Source: Aulostomus chinensis (lineage: Eukaryota; Chordata; Actinopteri; Syngnathiformes; Aulostomidae). From it: a stretch of DNA of 64,000 nucleotides. The translations under genes were made by a program, and so were the position numbers. The stretch lies in the NCBI GenBank assembly GCA_037954235.1, contig JBBMOA010000004.1, positions 31,709,420 through 31,773,419 of the forward strand, written 5' to 3'. This document shows, one piece after another, positions 55,270-64,000 of the stretch. The notes under the pieces are model-generated. The model saw only the letters and a list, made by a program, of their open reading frames with translations. It was not told where the DNA came from and made no database searches. The first letter of the stretch is position 1; each line of letters begins with the position of its first letter.

Positions 55270-56130
55270 TCAGGATTTATTCCAATGAAGCGCCTAAAAA
55301 AGGAGAGTTGGAACTCACTCAGATGAATGAGACATTATAAGCCATCAAATATATACATGTAGGTGTAGTGTTGGAGATCCAAGAAAAGAGGGAGAAAAGA
55401 GAAGAGAAGAAGAAGAAGAAGAAAAAAACAGCTTCTTTGACCAGATAACATAGTTGTCTATTTCAATGTTTGAGGTCTGAAAAAATAACTGATTAACTGT
55501 GAAATGTGATGGACAGGCAAGTACTTACTAGGATCAGGGCAGCTGGAAAATAGGCTCCTGCATCTGTAGGCAATATCAGAGACAAAGAAAAATCAACACA
55601 AATGAGCAGGCACTTGAACGATGCTAAAACCACTCTTTTTTAAACAAATACAACCACAGCTTCTGATCTATGGCCTTAACTACACTGTAATCATGCCATC
55701 AGACAGACTCATGCCAGAGCAGTAGCCTAGCACAAGATGGAGGAACGTAATTGCATGTAAACACAGTCAGTGTGCACTCATCTTAATATGAACCGACTTA
55801 ACTGTTGTGTGACACGTATATTGTGTGTACTGTAAAATGGTTCAGACTATCAGAAAGCTTCATGAATTCACAGGCAAAATATAGATGTCGCACACATTAA
55901 TTTGTGGAGGCTTGAGATGTAAAAAGTAAAGTCAACTCTCTGTGTTTTTTGGATGAATTTGCAAGCATTTTCAACATTTTGGCTAGCTGCTAAATCTGGC
56001 TAGCATGATGTGCAGGAGTGTAATTATCAATGCAAATGTGGCAGGATGAGAGGTCCCATCCTAGCAGTGAGACTGGTTGGTGATGCCTGACTTGGCTTGT
56101 ACCATCATTAGCCAACCAGTGTGTGGCGCT
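55270..56130. other. Non-coding, includes a GAA-rich run
   Basis: GAAGAAGAAGAAGAAG-type purine run near 55405-55427. No gene recognised. Confidence 0.45.
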
Positions 56131-56134
56131 GCTC

Positions 56135-56142
56135 TATAAATA
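56135..56142 (+). promoter_or_regulatory. TATA box candidate
   Basis: TATAAATA followed by GGGGCAGC, with AGCCAACCAG 25 nt upstream. The following GC-rich stretch and the open sequence to 56880 could be a transcript leader. It could equally be the promoter of a repeat (LTR-like); no gene body is identified. Confidence 0.35.
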
Positions 56143-56313
56143 GGGGCAGCATCTACCTGGTCAATCTCTTGCTCTTGGGGTCCGGGGTCCTCCCACTTCC
56201 TGGTCACCTCGCTTCCGCCTCTGACCGCCTCACGTCTGCCTTCTCACCAACGTCTGTGTTGGTATGTAGCAGTAGCTCCCTGTAGCTCGTGTTGCATGCT
56301 GATCATGCACGTT

Positions 56314-56715
56314 GCTACAGACTACCCTGCTTTGCTCTGGCTGTTTTGCTACAGACTACCCTGCTTTGCTCTGGCTGCTGTTTTGCTACAGACTACCCTG
56401 CTTTGCTCTGGCTGTTTTGTTACAGACTACCCTGCTTTGCTCTGGCTGTTTTGCTACAGACTACCCTGCTTTGCTCTGGCTGTTTTGCTACAGACTACCC
56501 TGCTTTGCTCTGGCTGTTTTGCTGCAGACTACCCTGCTTTGCTCTGGCTGTTTTGCTGCAGACTACCCTGCTTTGCTCTGGCTGTTTTGCTGCAGACTAC
56601 CCTGCTTTGCTCTGGCTGTTTTGCTGCAGACTACCCTGCTTTGCTCTGGCTGTTTTGCTGCAGACTACCCTGCTTTGCTCTGGCTGTTTTGCTACAGACT
56701 GTCCTGCTTTGTTAC
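56314..56715 (+). repeat. 34-bp tandem repeat, ~12 units
   Basis: Unit GCTACAGACTACCCTGCTTT plus GCTCTGGCTGTTTT. Starts at 56314, 56348, 56385 (after a 3-bp extension), then every 34 bp to 56691. Units 7-11 carry GCTGCAG instead of GCTACAG as one block. As 34 is not a multiple of 3, one unit set yields all three frames in turn. All three plus frames stay open (192, 145 and 145 codons, Leu/Cys-rich). A protein is doubtful. Confidence 0.95.
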
Positions 56716-58319
56716 AGGCTCCTGCTCTATTAGCCTGCTCTGCTACTAGCCTGTTCTGCGACCTACTGGCCATCTACACGTTTTGCTTGTTTGTTTGTTC
56801 ACTGTTTACTGTGTTCACTGGAGTGCTCTACTTCTGTGTTAACGAAGTGGAATCTGCTGTGTGTTGAACTGGAGGTTGTTTCAGTAATTCACCTTGTTTA
56901 ACCAGAGTCTGCCAGATCCTGATGTCCACCGTGTGGCGCCACTAAACTGTACTTCATGGTGCTCTGAAGGTTTGGATCTGCATTGTTTCCCATTCCTCCG
57001 CTTGGGCTTCAGGGTGCAGCAAGCTGCTGAACGGCTATCCGTTAGCTCCCTGGTCTAGCAATGGAGAAATGAACTCGTTTCTGGTTATTTTGGATTGTAT
57101 TATTTTTCCTTGCTAATTTGTGTTTAATAATTAAATATTGTTTCTCAAATTAATTTGTAAATTGTGGTTTGAGTTTGTTTTTTGTTTTTTTTAGTTTTGG
57201 AGTTAAATTATAATTCTTGTCATTTCGTTTCAGGTACTGGAAGCTCACGGTCCTGGTGTCGCTTTGCCTCTTGTGTGCTGTGCACCCCTGTTTTGCTTTA
57301 ATCATGTTTTTAAATGTGATGTCCCAATTGATCAGGGTGTCTTCTGCCTTGGGATCCCTCACCCCCACTGGTAAGCTCCAGACTTGTTTAGATTTATTCT
57401 TGTTCTTTTTAATCTGCTGGCCTGTTTACAATAAAATATTTTTGTCATGGAACCACGTCTCCTGCCAATTAGTAAATGAACCTGTGAGTGCCTTTTGGTC
57501 GCTACGTTAACTATTTCCTTGGTCAAAATTCCCAAGGTGCCGTTGTCCGGCTTTGGTCACTATTATATTTTAATAAGTGCTCCCCCCACTCGTGTGTGTC
57601 GCCACACAAACTGGAAACTTCACTTAGCCTCCACTGGCCTACAGACTTTGCGCCAGTGTCTACAATAAATGCAATCGCTACTCACCAAATGACTGAGATT
57701 GAGATGGATGACGAAAACCAAGGCTCTGGCCTCACGTGCAGCTCAGGAGATTCTCCTTGCGTCCATAAGGCAAAGATACTGCATGATACTGTTGCTTTAT
57801 TTACAGTGAAGTACTGTATTTTAGCATTACAGCATAGTTCTGTTAAACAGTCATGGGGTGTAATTTAACAGATTCCTATTAGAATTAACGGCAAAGTACT
57901 GTATTTTTATAAACAGGGTGATACTGTTGAAATCTGGTAGTACACTGCAAGCAATTGCTGTAAATGTACAAGTCCCAAGACTTTCATAAAATTCATCACT
58001 GGATTCAGGACGACCCCTGCTGCTCGGCCCCGGTGGGCGGGAGGAGGCTCAGGCCCAAACAACGCTGACTGCAGCTTTAATTTAATCCTAGGTTTATGTA
58101 ATACTCTGATAAATCAGTGGTATTTATGTCATGATTTTCATACGAATAAGTTAAAAACAAAATGCCAGTTCATGGTTAAGCTAAAATTTACATAAATATT
58201 TGTTTGTTTAAAATTAGTAACTTTCAAAAAAAACATAATTTCATGGGGTGTGAATGTCGTTAAAAAATGTTAAAGTAATTCTATTAAATTAGGTTATGTG
58301 CGTGAGTTCATGACCTTTA
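56716..58319. other. No gene supported; possible splice acceptor
   Basis: CATTTCGTTTCAG|GTACTGG at about 57235 looks like an acceptor after a T-rich tract, and AATAAAATATTTTTG at 57431 could be a poly-A signal. The open frames 57217-57510 and 57488-57868 have no known domain. A transcript starting near 56160 is conceivable. Confidence 0.3.
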
Positions 58320-58800
58320 GTGTTTACACTTCCGGGAGAAACGCGCGCGAGGAATCGTGTGAATTGCGTAACGTTATTGGAGTTTCGAGACTGTGTGTCG
58401 TCGGAGAGGAGTTTTTATCGGTAACGGACTGTGAACTGTAATTGACTGACGTGATCGGAGTGCGTGAGTCGGATTCTCCGCCACCGATTGTGTTTTGAGC
58501 ACCAGGCAAGTCCAGTTACAGAAGCTAGCGGGAGCTAGGCTAACGCTGTCCACGCTGAAGGGAGACGCCGCTGCACGGACGGGACAGGAGCTTCGGATAG
58601 TCGCCTCGGGAGAGTCGTTAATGGAGGACGCGTCACTGCTGCCGAGTCACGGAGGTCTGTTGCTGCGGGCTGCTGCGAGCGGGACGGTTGCTGCCACAAC
58701 GAGCGAGGGATTCATCGGCTGCGGTCCAGTATTGTTGACGTCACCGACACACGGGGGGATCTGGTAAAGGTTTCCATCATGAGCTCCAACTAAAGCGGGC
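58320..58800. other. CpG-rich patch, promoter- or 5'-exon-like
   Basis: Strikingly CpG-dense for this window (GAAACGCGCGCGAGGAATCG, GGGACAGGAGCTTCGGATAG). An Ala/Leu/Ser-rich plus frame spans 58495-58767, but its first ATG is at 58621 (MEDASLLPSHGGLLL). A TGA-free minus frame overlaps it. AATAAAA lies at 58828. Gene or repeat leader unknown. Confidence 0.35.
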
Positions 58801-58829
58801 CAACGAAAGTAAACGGACTGCACTCGAAA

Positions 58830-60030
58830 TAAAATTAGACAGTTGAAAAAAAGACAAACAATATACCCCGGGATTCTTTTTATTTTCTATAGTCTTGTTT
58901 ATTCAAGGTTTGAATGTGTTTTTCTGCGAGCCTTTAATACATTTTCTAAACTGAAATCTTGTGTTGGTTTCATTGAATTTGTGTGTTGTTACTGAAGCTT
59001 TACAGCAGAGTTTAAAGGTCAAGTGTACTCCCCATAGCCTGCATTTGAATATTTAAGAGTGAGAATCATACATTGCCCTAGATTGATTTTAATTATTCCA
59101 GATGGGACTTTTACCATACAAGATATTTGAAATGAGTTAAAGTGTTCCCTGTAAGCCTAAGGTGGGTTTTAATATTGGAGCCGGTGGTAAAAGGGTTACA
59201 TTTAGAAATCTAAACCCCTGCTACCATGAGCACACATGGAAATAAAGACTCAACTGACCGCTCGGTCTACTTCAGCTAGCACACTGAACAATACTGTTGT
59301 TTACTTGCTAGCTGATAAGTGAGCAGCTGATGTTTGCAATAACATTGAAATAAACTAAAAATAGAGTCAATAGCTCAAATCCTATCACCACCAAAGGAGC
59401 CACGTCTTTAACACTTCAATCTCATAGCGACTCCTCAGGATTTCTTCTCTCCATTGCATTTTGTAGGAGGCTCCTGCCGGTCCACACTGCCTTCCCCCTA
59501 ACAGATTCAGCTACTGAGACTAAAGTTCGTTAGTGAGCTCAATGCATTAAAATGACTTAATATTTGTTGAAAACTAAATAGGCATGAAGCTGTAACCTCA
59601 CATGAACACTTGAAGTCTAGATTTCAGTTGCATGTGAAGAAATCAGCATAAAATCCTTGTGTTGGTGTTTAAACCTGGACTACCAGAACCAGGCTAAGAG
59701 GTGTTTGTCTGTTAGCTGTGAAGCAAACTGAAACATGAAGGCTTTGAGGGTTTGTTCTCAACACAAAGAAAGATTCAATGCTCAGACAACTGCCAACTCT
59801 GTAAAAAAAAAATTTTTTTTTACAAATCTCAGTTTATTTCTTCATGAAGATCTTAATGAGGCAATCAGCACCAGAGCACTAAAGTTAAAATTAGTAACAC
59901 TGTCACTAACGATGGATTTATTTGACCCAATGTAGTTTTCCTGATCAAATATAGTTTTCATCAAAATATTATTTTTTTATCATTAATTATTTCCCAATGT
60001 GCAACGTCACATGAATGAAAAAATGGAGGA
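58830..60030. other. Non-coding, no recognised feature
   Basis: AT-rich. The 66-codon frame at 59735-59935 crosses an A9-T9 run and has no support. Confidence 0.45.
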
Positions 60031-60033
60031 CCC

Positions 60034-60053
60034 TATAAAATGACCTGACGTCA
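60034..60053 (+). promoter_or_regulatory. TATA box with CRE
   Basis: TATAAAA (60034-60040) is followed by TGACGTCA (60046-60053), a perfect cAMP-response element. An ATG lies at 60081. The arrangement resembles a compact inducible promoter, though the CRE is downstream of TATA. Confidence 0.4.
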
Positions 60054-60080
60054 GTGTTCAAGGGTGAAGTCATTTTTGGA

Positions 60081-60167
60081 ATGAAGAAGAGTTCATCCAG
60101 CTTTTTTTGCCTCGTGTCTCTGAACCAGCTCATTTGTTGTGTCCACGCAGAGAGAGAGAGAGGATAA
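60081..60167 (+). CDS. 28-aa ORF, secretory-leader-like
   Basis: ATG 47 nt after the TATA box gives MKKSSSSFFCLVSLNQLIC and ends HAERERG before TAA. Basic start, a hydrophobic stretch and small residues suggest a leader, but the frame closes after 28 codons unless spliced. A good donor (GATG|GTGAGT) lies at 60216/60217, past the stop. AATAAA at 61249 could end the transcript. I cannot name a gene. Confidence 0.2.
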   Translation: MKKSSSSFFCLVSLNQLICCVHAERERG

Positions 60168-60299
60168 ATGTGATCGTGGAGAAGTCCTTTTGTTCTTCAA
60201 CTTGTCCAACTTGATGGTGAGTCTCCTTTTATCAAGGATTACTGAATGCTTGTGTTATTCATGGCATTGTTAACACTTTATAAACCCTTCATTCAGAGC

Positions 60300-61260
60300 T
60301 GTAAAGAACCTTTAACCTCATATACCAGACATCAAAGTGGGCCACTAACTGGTGAGAGGAAGCTATGCTATGCTGCTACATTCTGAAGAGGTAAAGTAGC
60401 AGGTTCTGAGAGTGATGGCTAACCTGGATGTGTTCATCTCCTACTTTAATATCAGCGTCCCAACTTGGAGCTCTGACCACCTCCAGGTTTTGGTTCCTGT
60501 TTCTGCTTCAGTCAACAGGGAACTCAAACCTGCAATAGAATCATCAACAACAATGGAATAGAAAACAGAGGAAGAAAAAATATCATAAACTTACAAAGCT
60601 GAGAAATGTTAATGAAGAATAAATGCACACATTATGATTGAGGCCAGAAACTAAAACTCCACACCAAATGTATTTTGACATGTAGGGATAATGAACTTGA
60701 ATGTGTTGAAATAGCAGATAAATGAATCCACTATCACACAACAAGATGATGACCCACTATCACAAGATGGCGTCACAGATCCTGATGATCTGTGCAGGAA
60801 ACACCAAGCAAAACATGACTAAAAAGCTCCTGTTGTTCCCTCCATGAAAAACTGTGGCACTGATGAGAAGAAGGATCCCAGCGTCCTCTGAGGATCCATC
60901 GCCTCACCATTCGGTAGAAGGATGATAGGGTCGGCACCAGGAGAAACCCTTGTGTCTCCGATGCAGGGAAGATGGAGCACTGAAGAGGACACATTGTGGC
61001 GTCCTGAAGAGGACATTTGGTGGAGCCTGAGACAGCAAACATCATGCCGCCCTTCATCAGAAGAACCACAGCACCAGAAGAAAGAATCCTGGCAGTGACG
61101 ACAGGGAGGATCAGGGTGTCCTCCTCACCACCACCTTTAAACCTTCAAATGAACTTTCAAAAGCTTCAGAGTGGAGAATGATTTTTTTTAAACCTTTTTT
61201 TTTGTTTTTCCTTTAATTCTCATTTGTGCGATTGTCTGATTCATTAGAAATAAACACTGT
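60300..61260. other. Possible untranslated transcript body
   Basis: Between the promoter-like site and AATAAA (61249-61254). The minus 98-codon frame (60773-61069) lacks domain or splice support. A short direct repeat GAAGAGGACA occurs at about 60981 and 61006. Confidence 0.3.
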
Positions 61261-61540
61261 CTGCTGGGTTTAAGTTGACTGTGATTCTCTTTTTGCATGC
61301 AAGTTGAAAGTTATGCCAATAAAAACCGCAAGTATTTGAAGACCAAAGGAAGAACCCCCAAAGTCAGGACCCTGAGTTCAAAGTGAGCGCTCTGATCTCA
61401 GAGGTTTGGGATATTTCACATCCCATGGCCCTTCGAATAAGAGCCCTGTGTCACTGTCTACAAGTTTTAAACCGTATTTGTTTGTGAAAATTAAAACCAG
61501 ACGACCACTGTGGTCCTTTTTACACGGTAAGTAAAGCCCA

Positions 61541-61612
61541 GATGCCATGGTGGACCTGTTAGCACCCTGGACTTTGAATCCAGTGACCTGAGTCCAAGTC
61601 TCTGTTCCAGCA
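61541..61612 (+). pseudogene. tRNA-Gln(TTG)-like pseudogene
   Basis: CCATGGTGGACCTGTTAGCA and CTGGACTTTGAATCCAG (anticodon TTG) match tRNA-Gln; the T arm (GAGTCCAAGTCTC) and acceptor are decayed. Confidence 0.7.
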
Positions 61613-62257
61613 GGTTTCCTGCAACCTTCAGAAGAGCTGCTATGTTTCTCTGTAGTTAACTAAGTGATGCTCTCAGCAGGTTGAGGGCACCACCAACAAG
61701 TGAGGTTATGAACCTCTGACTTGTAGGAAGAAGGTAGGAGATCTCCAACAAGATCCTTCTTTCCTCTGTCCTCCTTGGATCTCATGGATCATCACAGTCA
61801 AGTGGAGACCCAAGCTCCTGGATGGATGTGGCACTCAGGAATTGCTGAGTTTTCCAGTGGATTTTGTTCCATCCATGGTTCAGGAGCAGGATTGCTCCTG
61901 GTTAACCTTGTATCTGTGGACCCCAACTGTGTGTTTTTGAGAATTTTTCATGTCATGTCAAGAAATCAGGCTGGTGGGTTTTTCAATGAGAGAAATTCTG
62001 GTAACTTAATTAAGTGGCATGTTTGTTGAAGCAGTAATTAACTGATAAATTAAGGAAGGCGTGGCCAGTCTTTGCTCACAGGTCATACGATGTCGTTAGA
62101 AAGTCCTGAATAAATCTGGAGTTCCATGATTTCCTTGTGGTTCATGTTTCTTTTAGCAATGTAGTCTGGAACAAGAGCAAGATGAACCTCCAAATATCAA
62201 CAGTTTGGATTGCAGGTGATGTCAAGCTGTATTTTGAGGAAACTCCTCCTTGTGTTT

Positions 62258-62328
62258 GGTTCCATGGTGAAATGGTGAGCACTCTGGACTCTGAATCAGT
62301 GATCAGAGTTCAAGTCTCAGGGGGACCT
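62258..62328 (+). pseudogene. tRNA-Gln(CTG)-like, decayed
   Basis: 71 nt: GGTTCCATGGTGAAATGGTG, CTCTGGACTCTGAATCAG (anticodon CTG, one base lost from the anticodon stem) and GAGTTCAAGTCTC. The acceptor pairs at six of seven positions with one G-U. Probably inactive. Confidence 0.72.
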
Positions 62329-62570
62329 TCCTGTCTGGAATGTGTCCCATGGAACAAACTGATAAAGAGATATTATGAGGTTCTAATGTTCTGGTTCATT
62401 TCTTGTCCTTTAGAAAAATGAAATTCATTTCTTACTGCCATGAACACAGACTGTGTGTTTTATGTTAACAATAAATGCAACAACTCAGGAGCCAGTCGCT
62501 CCTGTGGAAAAATTCTACTTTGTCAATGAATTAATTCATTTGATATTGAAGTCTGCGATTTTAAGTTTCT

Positions 62571-62653
62571 GTCAGGATGGCCGAGCGGTCTAAGGTGCTG
62601 CGTTCAGGTCGCAGTCTCTCCTGGAGGCGTGGGTTCAAATCCCACTTTTAACA
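62571..62653 (+). tRNA. tRNA-Leu (CAG), acceptor worn
   Basis: 83 nt with a long variable arm: GTCAGGATGGCCGAGCGGTC (A box), anticodon region GCGTTCAGGTCGC (CAG), GTGGG-TTCAAAT-CCCAC T arm. The 3' acceptor strand TTTTAAC replaces TCCTGAC, leaving two G-U pairs and one mismatch at 3:70. The changes are C/G to T/A. Possibly a pseudogene. Confidence 0.8.
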
Positions 62654-63321
62654 AAGGATGTTTTCTCCACATTCCTATGCATCCACAATGGAAAATTCCA
62701 AACCAAGTTGAAGCTGCTCTCCACTGATGGGAGTGAGTGGTCGTCTGCCAAAGTGGGTTGAACTGGCAGCAGAGGAGGCAAACGAGTTTCCCTGTGACGT
62801 TCCAACATTGGCCTGGTTTCCTCCAACATGGAGCAGCCACCAAAATCTAACTACAAATGTTGGATCAAAGTCTACTGAAGAAATGCATTTTCTTTCAATT
62901 CACATTTTGTCCATTAATTTCATAATCAGAGTCACCATCTCATCACATGACTAAAGTTTGGGTTCTGTATTGGTGGTAAAATATCCTTCCATGCCCCTCA
63001 CTAGTTTGCACACAGAAAAGCATATTTTACTGGTTTCTAATCTCTTAGTGTGTTCTCTCTCTTAAACCAGCTGTGGCAGCTTTCATTGTGTGATTGATTT
63101 TAAAATATAAATATGGAACAGAATCATTGGAATAAGATGTCAGGACATTTGAAGGAATGTAAATCTCCTGTTGAAATGTTGCAGTGTGCAGCTGAGGCTC
63201 TCTGGCAGTGGCACAAGGAGCCACAATGGCAGAACCTGGACCCTCCTGGAGGAGAACCACAGGTGAGGGCCTTCTTGGCTCCAGATTGATGGAAATCAAG
63301 TGTCTGAGGCTGTTAGCAGCC

Positions 63322-63670
63322 ATAAAGTTGATCTGGTTGGGCACTGGTATTTTTTCTTGCTGCAGCTCAGGAGTGATTCAGGAGAAGAGTTTCAGAACAG
63401 CCAAGGTTGGGGACTGAAATTTTCAAATTTCCCCTGGAACCAGACAACCTTGGGAGGTAAAACCTCCAATCATAGCCACTCAGATGCAGCAGCAGAAAGA
63501 AGCTGTCATCTACCCTGACAGTCAGGGCATCAAGTCAAGAAAACATCAACCATCTTGGAGTTCCAAACCTTCACCTGTCAGATTCAGCTACTTCTTGTTG
63601 TGGGACTTTAAATTTGAACACAATGGAATTTGGACAAGGAGTTTTCCTTCAAGTCCAAACATCATCGTCC
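63322..63670 (+). pseudogene. Immunoglobulin V-domain (NITR-like) pseudogene, copy 2
   Basis: Plus-strand mirror of 44465-44823. The leader start is ATA rather than ATG (63322). GVIQEKSFRTAKVGD is followed at once by a TGA. MQQQKEAVIYPD, LHLSDSATSCCGTLN and FGQGVFL remain in different frames. It has one more stop than copy 1 and so is more decayed. Confidence 0.6.
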
Positions 63671-63781
63671 AGCCTCCAACCAGAGGTCCATCAGTTATCA
63701 TGGGAGCCACATGTGGAGTCTGGGTTCTTTTCTAGAATGTGACGGCAATGACAGTCCTGCCAAGTGACATCACTGACATGA

Positions 63782-63856
63782 ATGGATGACTTCAGTCACA
63801 TGACTGGATGACTTCAGTCACATGACTGGATGACTTCAGTCACATGACTGGATGAT
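63782..63856. repeat. 22-bp minisatellite, ~3.5 units
   Basis: GATGACTTCAGTCACATGAC-TG units, same orientation as 42501. Confidence 0.85.
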
Positions 63857-64000
63857 AATGTAGATGCCAATGTAGAGGTTGGGGAAATAGTCTCTGAGAA
63901 TCCAGCTTGAATCAACACCCTCCTTGTTCTTCAAAAACCCAAACAGCGACCATCAGTCTCCCTCTAATCCTGTACTTGGGTTCAATGTTGCTGTTCCATT

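Larger units (their letters stand above)
62900..64000 (+). repeat. Segmental duplication with Ig-V relic and minisatellite
   Basis: 62900-63790 is the mirror of 44380-45240; 63725-64000 matches 42440-42700 on the same strand. This locus joins both parts in one piece and so may show the ancestral order. It continues past the window. Confidence 0.88.

Overview
The window reads as nuclear DNA of a ray-finned (teleost-type) fish. The reasons are intron-split vertebrate exons, spliceosomal introns, RNA polymerase III genes (tRNA and a 5S rRNA array), many CA/GT microsatellites, and a fish-like mobile-element mix of L2-type LINEs with short tandem tails, an L1-clade LINE, a hAT transposon and tRNA-derived SINEs. 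There are no bacterial operons. Species cannot be read from the sequence. Most of the 64 kb is repeats and recent segmental duplications, with few host protein exons.

Region by region. (1) 1-6.6 kb, minus strand: a tandem array of scavenger-receptor cysteine-rich (SRCR) exons in alternating types A and B; two A-B pairs look intact and a third has a broken A exon. LINE, SINE and MITE insertions lie between them. (2) 7.2-21.9 kb: one unit of about 7-8 kb present twice head to tail. Each copy has a short minus-strand exon that encodes a signal peptide and ends in a good splice donor, in the phase needed to join the SRCR exons. (3) 22-29.4 kb: decayed LINE pieces and tRNA genes (His, Lys, Phe, Ser-AGA). 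(4) 29.5-35.0 kb: a nearly full-length L1-clade retrotransposon with a small number of lesions. (5) 35.0-38.0 and 45.7-48.6 kb: direct copies of one tRNA-Ser-bearing segment, part of which occurs a third time at 28.0-29.3 kb. (6) 38.0-41.6 kb: a hAT transposon whose transposase gene keeps two introns and shows one frameshift. (7) 41.6-45.2 kb: inverted copies of material seen at 20.7-22.5 kb and 62.9-64 kb, including an immunoglobulin-V pseudogene of novel-immune-type-receptor character. (8) 49-49.9 kb: an inverted copy of the tRNA-Phe/tRNA-Lys segment. (9) 50.5-52.8 kb: five 5S rRNA genes in an array of about 430-bp units. (10) 52.8-64 kb: SINEs, a 34-bp tandem repeat open in all three plus-strand frames, two TATA-containing promoter-like spots, a CpG-rich patch, decayed tRNA-Gln/Leu genes, and a second copy of the Ig-V pseudogene.

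Taken together this looks like a fast-changing immune-receptor neighbourhood (SRCR exons plus Ig-V remnants) mixed with a tRNA/5S cluster and repeatedly reshuffled by tandem and inverted duplication. The paralogous copies act as internal controls: empty target sites in one copy show where the L1 and an L2 landed in another, and differing tRNA decay shows which copies lost constraint. Nothing convincingly points to a wholly new molecular system. The strongest leads are the SRCR A/B module with its paired cysteine loss, the duplicated signal-peptide exon, and the L1 and hAT elements sitting at duplication junctions.
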